This document shows positions 38,926 to 49,164 of a DNA stretch of 49,164 bases, piece after piece. Source of the stretch: Phoronis australis (lineage: Eukaryota > Phoronida > Phoronidae). Each line of letters begins with the position of its first letter. Positions within the stretch are counted from its first letter, which is position 1. Below the pieces are notes generated by a model. The model had not been told where the DNA came from, searched no databases, and saw only the letters and a program-made list of their open reading frames with translations. The stretch spans positions 107,573 to 156,736 of the forward strand of contig NMRA01000043.1 of the NCBI GenBank assembly GCA_002633005.1, written 5' to 3'. Made by a program: the position numbers and the translations under genes.

Positions 38926-41900
38926 CTGCAAAACAGTTACAAAATGATTGTAACGAGAAAACATGAAGATGAAGATGATCACAATAAGCCTAGTATCTCG
39001 CATGTTTCTGCAATGATGGTTCACATGTTATTGATAAATAGGAAAGAAATCAGGTATACTAAATTAAACTAAATACTTTCAAAAACAAACAATAGATAAA
39101 CCAATGAAACATCCATGCTGCCCCCACATTAAACCAATGTGACTACATTTAAAGTCACAGACCCACAGCCTTACATACAAGTTGCATACACCACATAACA
39201 ACACAATTACAGTAATACAAACTTAAGATGACCAGCCACAAATAAGTAAGTGCTCTGAGAAACTGTTCAAGTTCAGGGTATGTACGGAAACGTTTCGGAT
39301 TTGACAATCTTTGGTATATCATAACTTAGAAATTGCAGATTGGAAACAGTTTTACAAGCAATGCTTTATGCACTCTTCTCCAAAACGCTGCAAGCAATTT
39401 CTCTTAAAATGTTAGAAATCTGTACAAGGGGCTATCAAAAATAGGACTTCCATAATTTTCATGAAAAAAACAAAAGCTGCATAAACGAATATAAAATATT
39501 TACAAAACTGTAACAGCGTTCTTAAGACTACATTTATATCAAATGAAATTTGGGCCAAGTTATTGATACCACTTTTTTAAAATAAATACACCTTTCTGTT
39601 TTTGCTGAATTTGAATGAAAAGACATGGTCACATGACCCAATTTATGTCAGATTAGTATGAAGTTAAAACTCAAAGTCGGCACTCTACTTTCAGAAAACA
39701 TATTATACAGAGTGACCTAACTTGTTATAGTTTTGATCATATTTGACTAAATGCTCAGACATGATCGTGTTGTACACAACCTTGAGCGAAGATCGTACTA
39801 ATCTGCACCCAATTCGTGCCAGTTTCACAACGCTATATTTAGCATGTCTCACCTATAATGGCCACAACATCAGCCAACATGTGCCTCCTCGACAGCTTGT
39901 CTAGTGCTGCCTGAAACCAGACAATGAGAAATTAGTCATGCTCTGCATCACGTCTAAAGATTGACAGAGAACCCTTGCTTTTTGAGAGGCACTAATGAAC
40001 GAAATACAGAGAACAACAGGTCAGTGCTACTTTCATGGACACTCAACACTCAATCAAGAAATTATGGTGAGTCAGTAACTGCTTTCTCATTAACCACAGA
40101 CAAAACAAATTCAGTCTTCATGTAGAAAACAGAATTGAATCAACTCAAATATGCTAAAAACCCAAGTTCTGTTGAAGAAATTTGCCCAGTTACTGCTATA
40201 CGATTGGCCTCAACGTGCTCCTCACTCAGAAGATAAGTGATTTCTAGGTTTGTGTAGAACTGACTGTTCCTTACTGTTTGAGACCGTGCTAAGCGAATAA
40301 AATGGCACGCCATGACGAGTTGAATCTCAAAAATCACATCTATGACTGAGGAACAATATGATACCACTTTAATAACCGCAGTAACTGGTCTAAATCACAT
40401 CTATGACCGAGGAACAATATGATACCACTTTAATAACAGCAGTAACTGGTCTAAATTACATCTATGACTGAGGAACAATATGATACCACTTTAATAACAG
40501 CAGTAAGTGGTCTAAATCAAGACGTTTTTGTGAAAGACGACAGATTTGAGTACTAAATAAAGCACTCATTTTACTAGACAAGGTATTTTTGTGTGCTTAA
40601 CATTAGATTTTCCGTAAAAATGACTACGCTTACATTATTCATTTAAAAATGGTGGACACCTCTTTTATGGATATTATTTGTAACAAAACATCTCCTTGTG
40701 AATGAGACTATTAACTGTTACCAGAAAACTGCATCAAAGCATTTAGAGTTTAGAACTGGCTTCTGAAAAACTAACACCGACACTTGCATTTGAACTCAAC
40801 AATCTGACCAGGTTAATGGAAATAAAACTGCAGCCGTCAGCTGTATGGAGAACAGGCTGACTTCTTGTCCTGACACTAGATGTCACTGCTTCATAACCCT
40901 GGGCGGCATTTAACTATAAACTTACCAGATGTGTAAAGCCTGGTGCTCTTATCTTACATCTGTATGGTTTGTTTGTTCCATCGGAGACCAGGAAGACGCC
41001 AAACTCGCCCTGAAACACCCACTATGCAGGATGACGTCTGCTGTTTACTCATGTTACACCCCTCAACTGACCATGCAACTCTTGTGTAACAGTGGCATTT
41101 AAAAGTCATAACTGCGTCAAAGTCATCTAGTCTATTACAAAAGTCAACTGCGTCAAAGTCATCTAGTCTATTACAAAAGTCATAACTGCGTCAAAGTCAT
41201 CTAGTCTATTACAAAAGTCATAACTGCGTCAAAGTCATCTAGTCTATTACAAAAGTCATAACTGCGTCAAAGTCATCTAGTCTATTACAAAAGTCATAAC
41301 TGCGTCAAAGTCATCTAGTCTATTACAAAAGTTGATGAAGTCTGTAGGACATTGGAAGAAAATTAGCAGTGAATGAATGAATGAATTGTTAAAAACTTTC
41401 ACAGATTCTTGTTAAGATTTAGCCAGCAATATTTTGACAACTACCAGTGTGTTAGATGGCCAATGCAATATTTTTCATTGCTACACAAATAATTGACAAT
41501 ACATTAAATACAAATATTTAGCCCAGAAAGCAATCACTATATCCAGGCTTTTAATAAAACAATGACTTGCTTAAGCAAAACATTATATTGAGCAATGCAA
41601 TAAGAACTCGTGGTTGCTCATTTAGAGTAGAATTTGACTTCAAAATCACACAGAAATCTGTTGAAAGTCTTATGTAAAACTTGTCATGTCCATTGACAAT
41701 TAGCGTGTGCACCAGATGATAGAAAACTGTACAGAGAATACGAGCGTCTGTGAAGCTATGAAACAAAAAATACAGTTACACGTTTATCTTATAATTTAAC
41801 GTCTAATTTTGTGTCATGTATGTAAACCTGGATACAATAAGTTGATTTCTAAGTAAATTGACTGTGCTTTTAATCATTTATGTTTATAAAAGAAGTTTGC

Positions 41901-44900
41901 AAACTAACACCAGAACTTTCCAATTCACCCAATCACCCTACCTTGGGAGCCTCGATGGCCGTGTAGGTGGAGCCGGGTGGAACATTGTATCCCTCTGTGA
42001 ACAGTTTGAAGTGGTGAATCAGAGCCTCCATTGAAGTCTGAAAAGATTACACAACCAATCAGAGCATATCAGATGACAAGTAGGCTTAATGGATATCAAC
42101 ATTATAGCCATTACATCATCAGCAACACTCCCGCACGTATTTCACGTTATGATTATGCAAATCACTAGAATGGAAAAACAAAATGAGAACCTTTCAGCCT
42201 TTTGCGAAACTGAATGGAAACACATAATGATTAATGATGAAAATGAATGATAACAATTAAAGTATGAAGAGGTTTTTCATAAACAGGTATTACAGTAATA
42301 AAGTATGCCATGGAAAACACTGCATAATTATGAGATTTCACTAAGAATGTTCATAGTCAACTGTTAAATTGCCAGGTAAAAAATTCTCACATGTTCAAAC
42401 CAGGCCTAAAAATTGTCCATCATTTTCAATTCTCAACTGTTTACTGTTTGTTTATGTAGGACATTCAGTTATAGCCACTAGATGGTGCAAAAATGTCCAA
42501 TGCATCTGAAAACGGGAACATGTCGTCGCTTCTTTAATAGAAAGCTATTTACCAAATTTCATAAAAATCTGTCAAGGAACTTCAGAGAAACAAACGAAAA
42601 TGAAAACAAGAGCAACGCTTAGCGTTGAAATGCACCCACGAATGCATTGCAAATGGTGTGCTTTTAGGGATATTTATTTGTATCATAAAAATGGCCACTA
42701 GATGGCGCAAAAACATACAATCCATTCAAAAACAGGAACATGCCACATTTCATAAAAATCTGTCAAGGAACTTCAGAGAAACAAAGGAAAACAGATTAAA
42801 ATGAAATTGCCACTAGTGGGCACAGTGTCCGTTGGATCCGCCTGAAAGTCGTCGTCGTCTGTTGTTATCTTCATATAAATACACTTACTAAATTTAGTAA
42901 AGATCCTGCAGTGTGTCACGTTTTTCCCCGTGTGTGGGTGGGCGCAGGTTGTTACAGACCGGTGCTAATAGCTTTCGGTGCGAAGACTGACTGAAGACTG
43001 GTTCGAGTTAATCCTTTATTAATCCCGACCGTACGTTCACAAGCCTACTCAAACAAAACGTCCGACGTAATGTCTATTTATGCTCCAGCCAGTGCTGCGA
43101 AGCCTTGACTTGTGATGAGCTTCTGAGACACGTTCAGCAACTGTTACACTCATCTATTCAATAACCTGCTGTCTCTATAGCTGGCTCTCTATTGACTATC
43201 GTTGTAACTGCTGATTCTCTTCACTACAACTCAACTGTAGTTCTCCTGATTAACTTTCTTGAACTTACTTGATCTTCTCTTGACCTCCCGACTTGATCTC
43301 ACTGACTTAATCTTCTTGGACTCAAGTGACTTAACACAAACCTGTGCTTGTGTATTTATAGCCTAATGCATTGTTCTAGAACTTTTCATCAATTCAAGCA
43401 CATACCATAACTTTCTGGAACCTACCCAATCATTCTACAAACATGTACTAGTCTCTAGAATATTCCAGACTGCATTAATCACTGTCATGCTAGAGTCTTC
43501 TAGGAAGTTCCACACTATACTGCAGTAAACAAATTACATCATCACTATTCTGACCTCAGTCTTCTAGAAAGTTCCACACTATTTTGTAGTAAACAAATTA
43601 CATCATCACTGTACTTAACTCAGGGGTCATGCCAATCAAACAGAATAACAAAACAAAATAATACAACTAAAATACTGTCAGACTATATTCTGACACAGTG
43701 GGTTTAAGAGATACAACTTTGAGCGGAAAACAAAACTACCACTAAAAGGCGCCACCGTAGTCAGTCACCAACATCAAAGGTCATCTTCACACTGAGAACA
43801 TATATGCCAATTTTCAAATGATTTGGTTGTTACAGGGATGGACACCAAAAACAAGATTTGAAAACAGCAAAAACTAGGTGGTACAAAATACCTTGATTAC
43901 ATCCAAAAACAGGAATATGGTGTCATCACACCAATAGACGCCTGTATTTAAAATTTTATGAAAATCTGTTGAGGACCTTTGAAGATACTGAGTTAAACAT
44001 GAAAAAACTAAAATTGCCACTAGGGGGCACAGCAGTAGTCAGATCTGTCCAAAAGTCGTCGTCATCCGTAGTCAACATCATATAAATACACTTGCTAAAT
44101 TAAGTAAAGATCCTGCAAACGGTTTAGGAGATACAGCCACAGGCGCAACAAAAACAAAACTGCCACTAGGAGGCGCCACAGTAGTCAAAATCGTCGTCAA
44201 CCGTCCTCTTCATAGTAAGCATATACATGCCAATTTTCACAATCATCCTTTGAGCGGTTTGGTTGCTAGAGGGGTGGACGCAAAAAAACAGTAAAAATGG
44301 CCACTAGGTGGTGCAAACTACGTCGAATCCATCCGAAAACGGGAGGATAGCATCATCTAACTAATAGGTGCCTACAAACCAAATTTCATGAAAATCCGTT
44401 CAGGACTTTTGAAGATAAAAAGGTAAGCGTAAAAAACTAAAATAGCCACTAGGAGGCACACCGGTAGTTGGATCCGTCCGAAAGTTCGCTCATGCCACCC
44501 CTTTCATGAATGGAACATATGTGCCAAACTTCATGAACGTAAGTCAAAGGGTTTTGGGGATAGAGCAGCGGACGCCGGACGGACGCCGCTAGACGGACGG
44601 AGATGACGACATAATGCATCTACATATAAATATATGGGCGCATAAAAATGAAATTGGCACTATTGGGCACAGTATTCAATGGGTCTGCCTGAAAGACGTC
44701 GTTGTCTGCTGTTAGCTTCATATAAATACAATTACTAAATTTAATAAAGACCCTGCAGTGTGTTTAGGAGAGGCAGCTATGGGCACAAAACAAAACAAAA
44801 CTTCCACTAGGAGGAGCCACAGTAGCCGAATTCATTATCGTAAACCATCTTCTTCACACTGAGAACACACACGCCAATTTTTAAAATCATCCTTTGAATG

Positions 44901-47900
44901 GTTTGCATGATCGAAAACGGGAAAAATGACCACTAGGTGGTGCAAAGTACCTCGATTCCAAGTACCTCAATTCCATCCAAAAACAGGAGGATAGCATCAT
45001 CTCACCAATAGATGCCAAATTTTCTGAAAATCGATTGCGGACCTTTGAAAATATAGAGGCAAACCTAAAAAGCTAAAATTGCCACTAGGGGGCACACTGG
45101 TAGTCAAATCTGTCCGAAAGTTGTTGTCATCCATAGTCAACATCATATAAATAAACTTGCTTAATTTAGCAGATCCTGCATAACGGTTTAGGAGATACAG
45201 CCATGCGCGCAAAAAAACAAAACTGCCACTACGAGGCACCACAGTAGTCGAAGTCCTCGCAAAATCATCATAAGCTTCATAGTAAGAATATACATGCCAG
45301 TTTTCACAATCATCCTTAGAGTAGTTTGGACGCCAAAAAACTATAAAAATGGCCACTAGGTGGCACAAACTATGTCAAATCCGTTCGAAAACAGGAGGAT
45401 ACCGTCATTTCACTAATAGATGCCTATATGCCAAATTTCATAAAAATACGTTGAGGACCTTTGAAGATAGAGGTAAACGTAAAAAATAAAATTGCCACTA
45501 GGGGGCACACCGGTAGTCAGATCTGTCTGAAAGTTGTCGTCATCCAGTGTCAACATCATATAAAATCACTTGCTAAATTTAGTAAAGATCCTGCCAAAGT
45601 TTAGGAGTTACAGCCATGGGCGCAAAAAACAAAACTGCCACTAGGAGGCACCACAGTAGTCGAAAATCATCGTCAGCCGTCCTCTTCCTAATATGAACAT
45701 ACATGCCAATTTGCACAGTCACCCTTAGAGTAGTTTGGTTGACACCAAAATGGCCACAAGGTGGTGCAAACTACGTCGAATCCCTACGAAAACGGGAGGA
45801 TAGTGTCATCTCACTAATAGATGCCTATATGTCAAATTTTCTGAAAATACGTTGAGAACCTTTGAAGATATAGAGGTAAGCGTAAAAAAAATAAAATTGA
45901 CACTAAGGGGCACATCGGTAGTCGGATCCATCCGAAAGTTCGCTCATGCCGTCCCAACCACAAAAGGAAGATATGTGCAAAATTTCAAAGGGTTTTGGAG
46001 ATAGAGCAGCGGACGCCGGATGGACAGAGATGACAGCATAATGCGTCCACATATAAATATGTGGGCGCATAAAAATGACCACCGCGTGGGCGCAGCAAGC
46101 TCAAATCCGTCTCAAAATGAGAAAGAGATGTGGAATTCTTATAAATTTATTTGCCAGATTTCATGAAAATCCTTGCAGGAACTCCTAAGACACACAAGTA
46201 TTTAACGTAAAACCTTACAATAGCCACTAGGGAATGCAGCAGTGGTCAGATCCATCTGAAAGTCATCGCCAACCATTATCAGGTTGATAGGAACACATTC
46301 TGCTAACTTTCATGAATACCCGGTAAGAGTTTAGGATATAAAGCAGCAGACGTCGGATGACAGATGTCTAGACATTGCATTTAGATGTCTGGCATACAGA
46401 GATTTTGACCACAGCCACAAGAACATGTGTCTTTTAATTGTAATCCACGTACAATTATTTTATAGAGCTCAACCATTGGGTTTGGAGGCTTCTACCAGAC
46501 ACTGAATTATTTTTAGACATTTGAATGCAAGTAGATCAACCAAGTGAATATGACTAATTACCTTCATCTCGCTACGGCTTGGCGGGCAAACCTTGTGGTC
46601 ATCCACCTTGATCTCACCAGGGGGCATCTTGTTCAGACACTGATGGATGATGCGCAGGCTCTGTCGCATCTCCTCCATTCGGATTAGATACCTGAGGATG
46701 ATTGTCATAACAGTAGAAACATTGCAGTGTCGAAAATCATACATTGTGTATATAACGTGTTGACAGAAACCTATAAGTTTCGTATGTATGTCACCAACTT
46801 AATTTTAATGCAAATACTGTTATGTTTAGGCAAATACCGTTATGCCTAGACTTTTTTTAAGAATCGATAAAACTACAGGAAATTTACTAAGCCTGTGTGC
46901 ATAATTTACACAGAAGATTACCAGAAAGCAGCCTTGTCTACCAACGACGCTACTTTACTTAATTTTAAGAAATCAGTACAACACATTTTCACTCACAACA
47001 AATTCAGAAGAAAACTTTCATCAACTTTCTCGACACAGGTAAATGAACATTAAGCAAGTTGTAGGACTAATATGACTGCATAGCAGATGCATATTTTTGA
47101 GAACATTCACCAAAGCCTTAAGCTTAAGAAAAATGGTGGAGTGGCAATATTGATCAAATGATTCGTGTTGTACACAACAAATTGATCAAACTAAAACAAA
47201 AATTGCTGCTTGCGATACCTGTCGTAGCAGTCCCCATGCTTGCCAATGGGGACGTCAAATTCTACTTGGTCATAAGCGTCATAAGGCTGTACTTTGCGTA
47301 TATCCCACTTGATGCCTGAGCCACGCAACATGACACCACTACAGATAGGAAAGTAATTATTATAACAGTGATATGGTAAGAGGGATGGTGAATGATGTAT
47401 AGTACAAATCAAAAGGATGCCTGACCCACACAACATAACACCACTACGGATAGGAAAGTAATTATTATAACAGTGATATGGTAACAGGGATGGTGAATGA
47501 TGTACAGTACAAATCAAAAGTAATCAGACAAACTACAGTTTCACAGTCACCATGCCCAATTCTGTTAACAGCAAAAATTACTGGTAATAAGCATGGTGGT
47601 GGCAAAAATAGAATTCATTCGCCATCTTACTAAGTTTCCTGTTAATTTCCCTTCATTCTGGGTCTCGGGGAAAAAAAATTCTAACAATGAATTTGGCTTC
47701 TGATTTGGGCCATTCTGTCTAAAGAATTTCTGGCATGTACTGTATAAGAAGGGTGTCATAAAGAATGTGCTTGGATATTCAGTCTCATAGCTATGAAGCT
47801 GCCAACTGCTTCTGCAGGCAAACATCACTTTAATGTGATAATCCACATGTGAAAGTAATATCACTGAGTTTTCATTATTCGTCAATATAGAATTGTAGCA

Positions 47901-48469
47901 AGCGTTTCTAAGAAAAGCGTTATTTTATTAATTTTGAGAAAAGTACCCATGAACAAGACACCTTCAAAAGATGAAGCTTTTAAGGTATATCCCATAAAAA
48001 TATTAAATGAAGGAGTTTTTGTAGAGTGGGAACACGGGATACCAGACTCACCATGAAGCCACTTCTGACTCATCCTACGTGGCCCATAAATGTGATGCTT
48101 TGTATGTCAATCAAAGTTGCCATGGCATCCAAAAACACCCATTGACACATCCGTGTACTGCAACAAACCTCTATGGCCCGTGTCTGTAGAGAAGACTGGA
48201 GTCTAATTTTGAACTAATTGCAGAACTCCAGCTGTCAATTTAACCCTTACTGCACCAAGACACACACACACGCACACACACACGCACACGCACACACACA
48301 CACACCTCATTCCTAGGTTCATGGCGTCTTCAGCCGACACCACGCCGATGTCCTTTGTGCGATTGATCCAGATGCGATTTTCAGTTAACATGTTATCCAC
48401 CTCGTCTATACGTTGGCCAAACTTGGAAATGAACTCGTAGATGTCGTCCATCAGTCCCAGCGGCATGTC
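38888..48469 (-). CDS. NDUFS2: NADH dehydrogenase (ubiquinone) iron-sulfur protein 2, 3' half (7 exons)
   Basis: NDUFS2 is the 49-kDa core subunit of mitochondrial complex I. It helps form the ubiquinone pocket next to cluster N2. Minus-strand exons in gene order: 48469-48306, 47338-47219, 46691-46562, 42037-41942, 41009-40926, 39910-39853 and 38925-38888. All have AG acceptors and GT donors, and phases agree through 690 coding bases (229 residues plus stop). Conserved blocks: [115 protein letters not shown] and the C-terminal FGEVDR. Upstream exons, including the mitochondrial targeting sequence, are beyond the right edge. The gene is convergent with GK. Confidence 0.96.
39853..39910 (-). 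CDS. NDUFS2: NDUFS2 penultimate exon
   Basis: Acceptor TTTCAG, donor G|GTGAG. Encodes [20 protein letters not shown] up to the split glycine codon. Confidence 0.93.
40337..40519. repeat. 61-bp minisatellite, three copies
   Basis: Units at 40337, 40398 and 40459 containing GAGGAACAATATGATACCAC. This is a tandem expansion of part of the dispersed repeat seen at 2090 and 37722. In the NDUFS2 intron. Confidence 0.93.
40926..41009 (-). CDS. NDUFS2: NDUFS2 exon with [11 protein letters not shown]
   Basis: Acceptor TTTCAG, donor CTG|GTAAG. Encodes [20 protein letters not shown] and RAPGFTHL, the conserved C-terminal region of the 49-kDa/NuoD family. A 38-bp minisatellite begins about 95 bp away in the upstream intron. 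Confidence 0.95.
41105..41330. repeat. 38-bp minisatellite, six copies
   Basis: Unit GTCATAACTGCGTCAAAGTC then ATCTAGTCTATTACAAAA. The second unit lacks two bases. In the NDUFS2 intron. Confidence 0.97.
41942..42037 (-). CDS. NDUFS2: NDUFS2 exon with YTAIEAPK
   Basis: Acceptor TTTTCAG, donor AAG|GTAGG. Encodes [17 protein letters not shown] and TYTAIEAPK. Phase 0 at both ends. Confidence 0.95.
43352..43360 (-). promoter_or_regulatory. TATA box of the solo LTR
   Basis: Reads TATAAATAC on the minus strand, with HSE-like sites starting about 13 bp upstream of it and a poly(A) signal about 330 bp downstream. Confidence 0.6.
43373..43574 (-). promoter_or_regulatory. Cluster of heat-shock-element-like sites in solo LTR
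   Basis: Inverted GAA/TTC pentamers: TTCTAGAAAGTTC at 43562-43574 (three perfect units), TTCTAGGAAGTTC at 43498-43510, GAATATTC at 43458-43465, TTCTGGAA at 43413-43420 and TTCTAGAAC at 43374-43382. The first two lie in a 65-bp direct repeat within U3. Confidence 0.6.
43493..43620. repeat. 65-bp direct repeat in solo LTR U3
   Basis: AGTCTTCTAG(G/A)AAGTTCCAC and ACAAATTACATCATCACT recur 65 bp apart, duplicating a heat-shock-element-like site. Confidence 0.85.
46562..46691 (-). CDS. NDUFS2: NDUFS2 exon with [10 protein letters not shown]
   Basis: Acceptor CCTCAG, donor AAG|GTAATT. Encodes [20 protein letters not shown] and [14 protein letters not shown]. The following intron (4.5 kb) carries the 415-bp repeat family and a solo LTR. 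Confidence 0.95.
47219..47338 (-). CDS. NDUFS2: NDUFS2 exon with [12 protein letters not shown]
   Basis: Acceptor ATCTGTAG, donor AG|GTATC. Encodes [20 protein letters not shown] and then [10 protein letters not shown] and GDCYDR. Its first 28 bp and the preceding intron end are tandemly duplicated just upstream in gene order (47416-47520). Confidence 0.95.
47311..47520. repeat. 105-bp tandem duplication across an NDUFS2 intron/exon junction
   Basis: 47311-47415 and 47416-47520 are near identical. Each holds the first 28 exon bases, the acceptor, about 60 bp of intron and the first 16 bp of a Tc1-like MITE terminus. Confidence 0.95.
47505..47742. mobile_element. Tc1-like MITE, 238 bp
   Basis: Left TA-CAGTACAAATCAAAAGTAAT, right TTTCTGGCATGTACTG-TA. 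Same family as 21325-21601. In an NDUFS2 intron. Confidence 0.72.
48259..48305. repeat. (CA)n/(GT)n microsatellite
   Basis: CACACA with occasional CG interruptions. It abuts the NDUFS2 exon, whose donor lies inside it. Confidence 0.95.
48306..48469 (-). CDS. NDUFS2: NDUFS2 exon (first in window)
   Basis: Acceptor CTGCAG, then [13 protein letters not shown] through AMNLGM, ending AG|GTGTGTG. The donor GT is the first unit of a (GT)n microsatellite. Confidence 0.95.
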
Positions 48470-48955
48470 CTGCAGCAATAAGTAATGATTAGGGATGCCG
48501 ACACAAGTTGCTCACCAGGACTGGTGACTACCAAACTTTACATAGTCTACTCAGAAATCCAATAATGTAGCATGCTTCGAGTACCTTTCGAATTCCACGT
48601 GATGAGACTGGTTAATATTCTAGCCAAGGCTCAAGTATATAGTTTGGTGGTCACATTCAGGAATCTTCAAGCACAGTTCAGCTAAATACTGTACTGCACA
48701 TTGTAATAGGAAATATAGCACTCTGAGGTACATTTTAGGACACTCTGTTTCTGGTCGTTCATGAAAATTAAACAAAAATGACAGCATGGACGAAGCTCCA
48801 GTTACAGAGTAGCCCCTGTAACAAGATCATTTACAAGACAGTAAATAATTAATAAGTGACTTCTGAATATTAAACATATTTACACATCTTGCAAGGCTTT
48901 CTAGCCCTGAATATGACGTAATCTAGTGTGAATATTGAGGTTGGGAACTGAACTT
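48470..48955. other. NDUFS2 intron sequence, unassigned
   Basis: No upstream NDUFS2 exon recognised here. Confidence 0.3.
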
Positions 48956-48960
48956 AATAC

Positions 48961-49164
48961 AAGAGCAACGCAGAGCGTTGAAATGCGCCCACAATTGCAC
49001 CGCATACGGTATCCTTCTAGGGTTGTTTATTGGTACCATAAAGTGGCCAGTAGAGGGCATATATGTAGTATGTTGTACTTTGCAAAATGGAAAGGCATGG
49101 TCATTGTCTCCTCAATAGGCTAGGGGCAAAATGTGAGTAATCTTCATAATACAAGCACATCCTA
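48961..49164 (+). repeat. 415-bp repeat family, left end of another copy
   Basis: AAGAGCAACGCAGAGCGTTG, then AAATGCGCCCAC and GGCCAGTAGAGGGCA, matching the start of the block at 42605. Truncated by the window edge. Confidence 0.8.

Larger units (their letters stand above)
42914..43695 (-). mobile_element. Solo LTR, 782 bp, with target duplication
   Basis: Begins TGTCACG and ends CTGACA (TGTCA/TGACA inversion), flanked by the 5-bp duplication CAGTG at 42909-42913 and 43696-43700. The interrupted repeat can be read across the insertion. A minus-strand TATA box (43352-43360) and a minus-strand AATAAA (43015-43020) give U3-R-U5 order on the minus strand. No internal retroelement genes remain, as expected after LTR-LTR recombination. 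Unrelated in sequence to the LTR at 6796. Confidence 0.88.
42460..46250 (+). repeat. Block of 415-bp-period repeat family, copy 2, nested
   Basis: Contains at least two joined members in the orientation opposite to the 14.4-16.1 kb block. Starts of GAGCAACGC type lie at 42609, and CATATAAATATATGGGCGCAT-type ends near 44640 and 46070. CCACTAG boxes recur every 130-150 bp (for example 44015, 44163, 44300, 44446, 45081, 45226, 45353, 45496, 45638), three per unit. A solo LTR interrupts it. Fills most of an NDUFS2 intron. Confidence 0.85.

Noticed and set aside
44997-45368. 123-codon minus-strand frame
   Set aside because: Lies wholly within the 415-bp repeat family, and similar short frames occur in the inverted block at 14.6-15.7 kb.

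Overview
The window is animal nuclear DNA: AT-rich, with short exons bounded by GT/AG introns, many transposon remnants and intron minisatellites, and three runs of N. Two housekeeping genes with mitochondrial roles point to a bilaterian animal. The element families (Ty3/Gypsy, Kolobok-like and Tc1-like elements, hAT-like MITEs) suggest a marine invertebrate, but I cannot name the species.

Layout. From 1 to about 4.8 kb the sequence is mostly repeats. It includes a Kolobok-like repeat copy, a secreted PAN/Apple-type exon and a 499-bp MITE. From 4893 to 32798 (+) lies a glycerol kinase gene. I could place 16 coding exons with consistent phases, plus a second, alternative terminal exon that encodes a hydrophobic tail. 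The first exon, for roughly 25-30 N-terminal residues, was not found. Its introns hold a 5'-truncated Ty3/Gypsy element (6796-9727), a Kolobok-like THAP transposon (11983-13470), a block of a roughly 415-bp repeat family (about 14.39-16.15 kb), Tc1-like and hAT-like MITEs, and minisatellites with units of 21-52 bp. From about 32.8 to 38.8 kb is intergenic repeat-rich DNA. From 38888 to 48469 (-) lie the last seven exons of NDUFS2, the 49-kDa subunit of respiratory complex I. The gene continues off the right edge and is convergent with glycerol kinase. One NDUFS2 intron (42.0-46.6 kb) is almost filled with the 415-bp repeat family, which is interrupted by a solo LTR.

Points of most interest: (1) a 782-bp solo LTR whose minus-strand promoter combines a TATAAATA box with a cluster of heat-shock-element-like sites; (2) a dispersed repeat carrying regularly spaced matches to the CTCF core motif; (3) a 105-bp tandem duplication of an NDUFS2 acceptor and exon start that leaves an open in-frame extra acceptor; (4) alternative glycerol kinase C-termini, one a probable membrane anchor; (5) tandem arrays whose unit is itself a hairpin.
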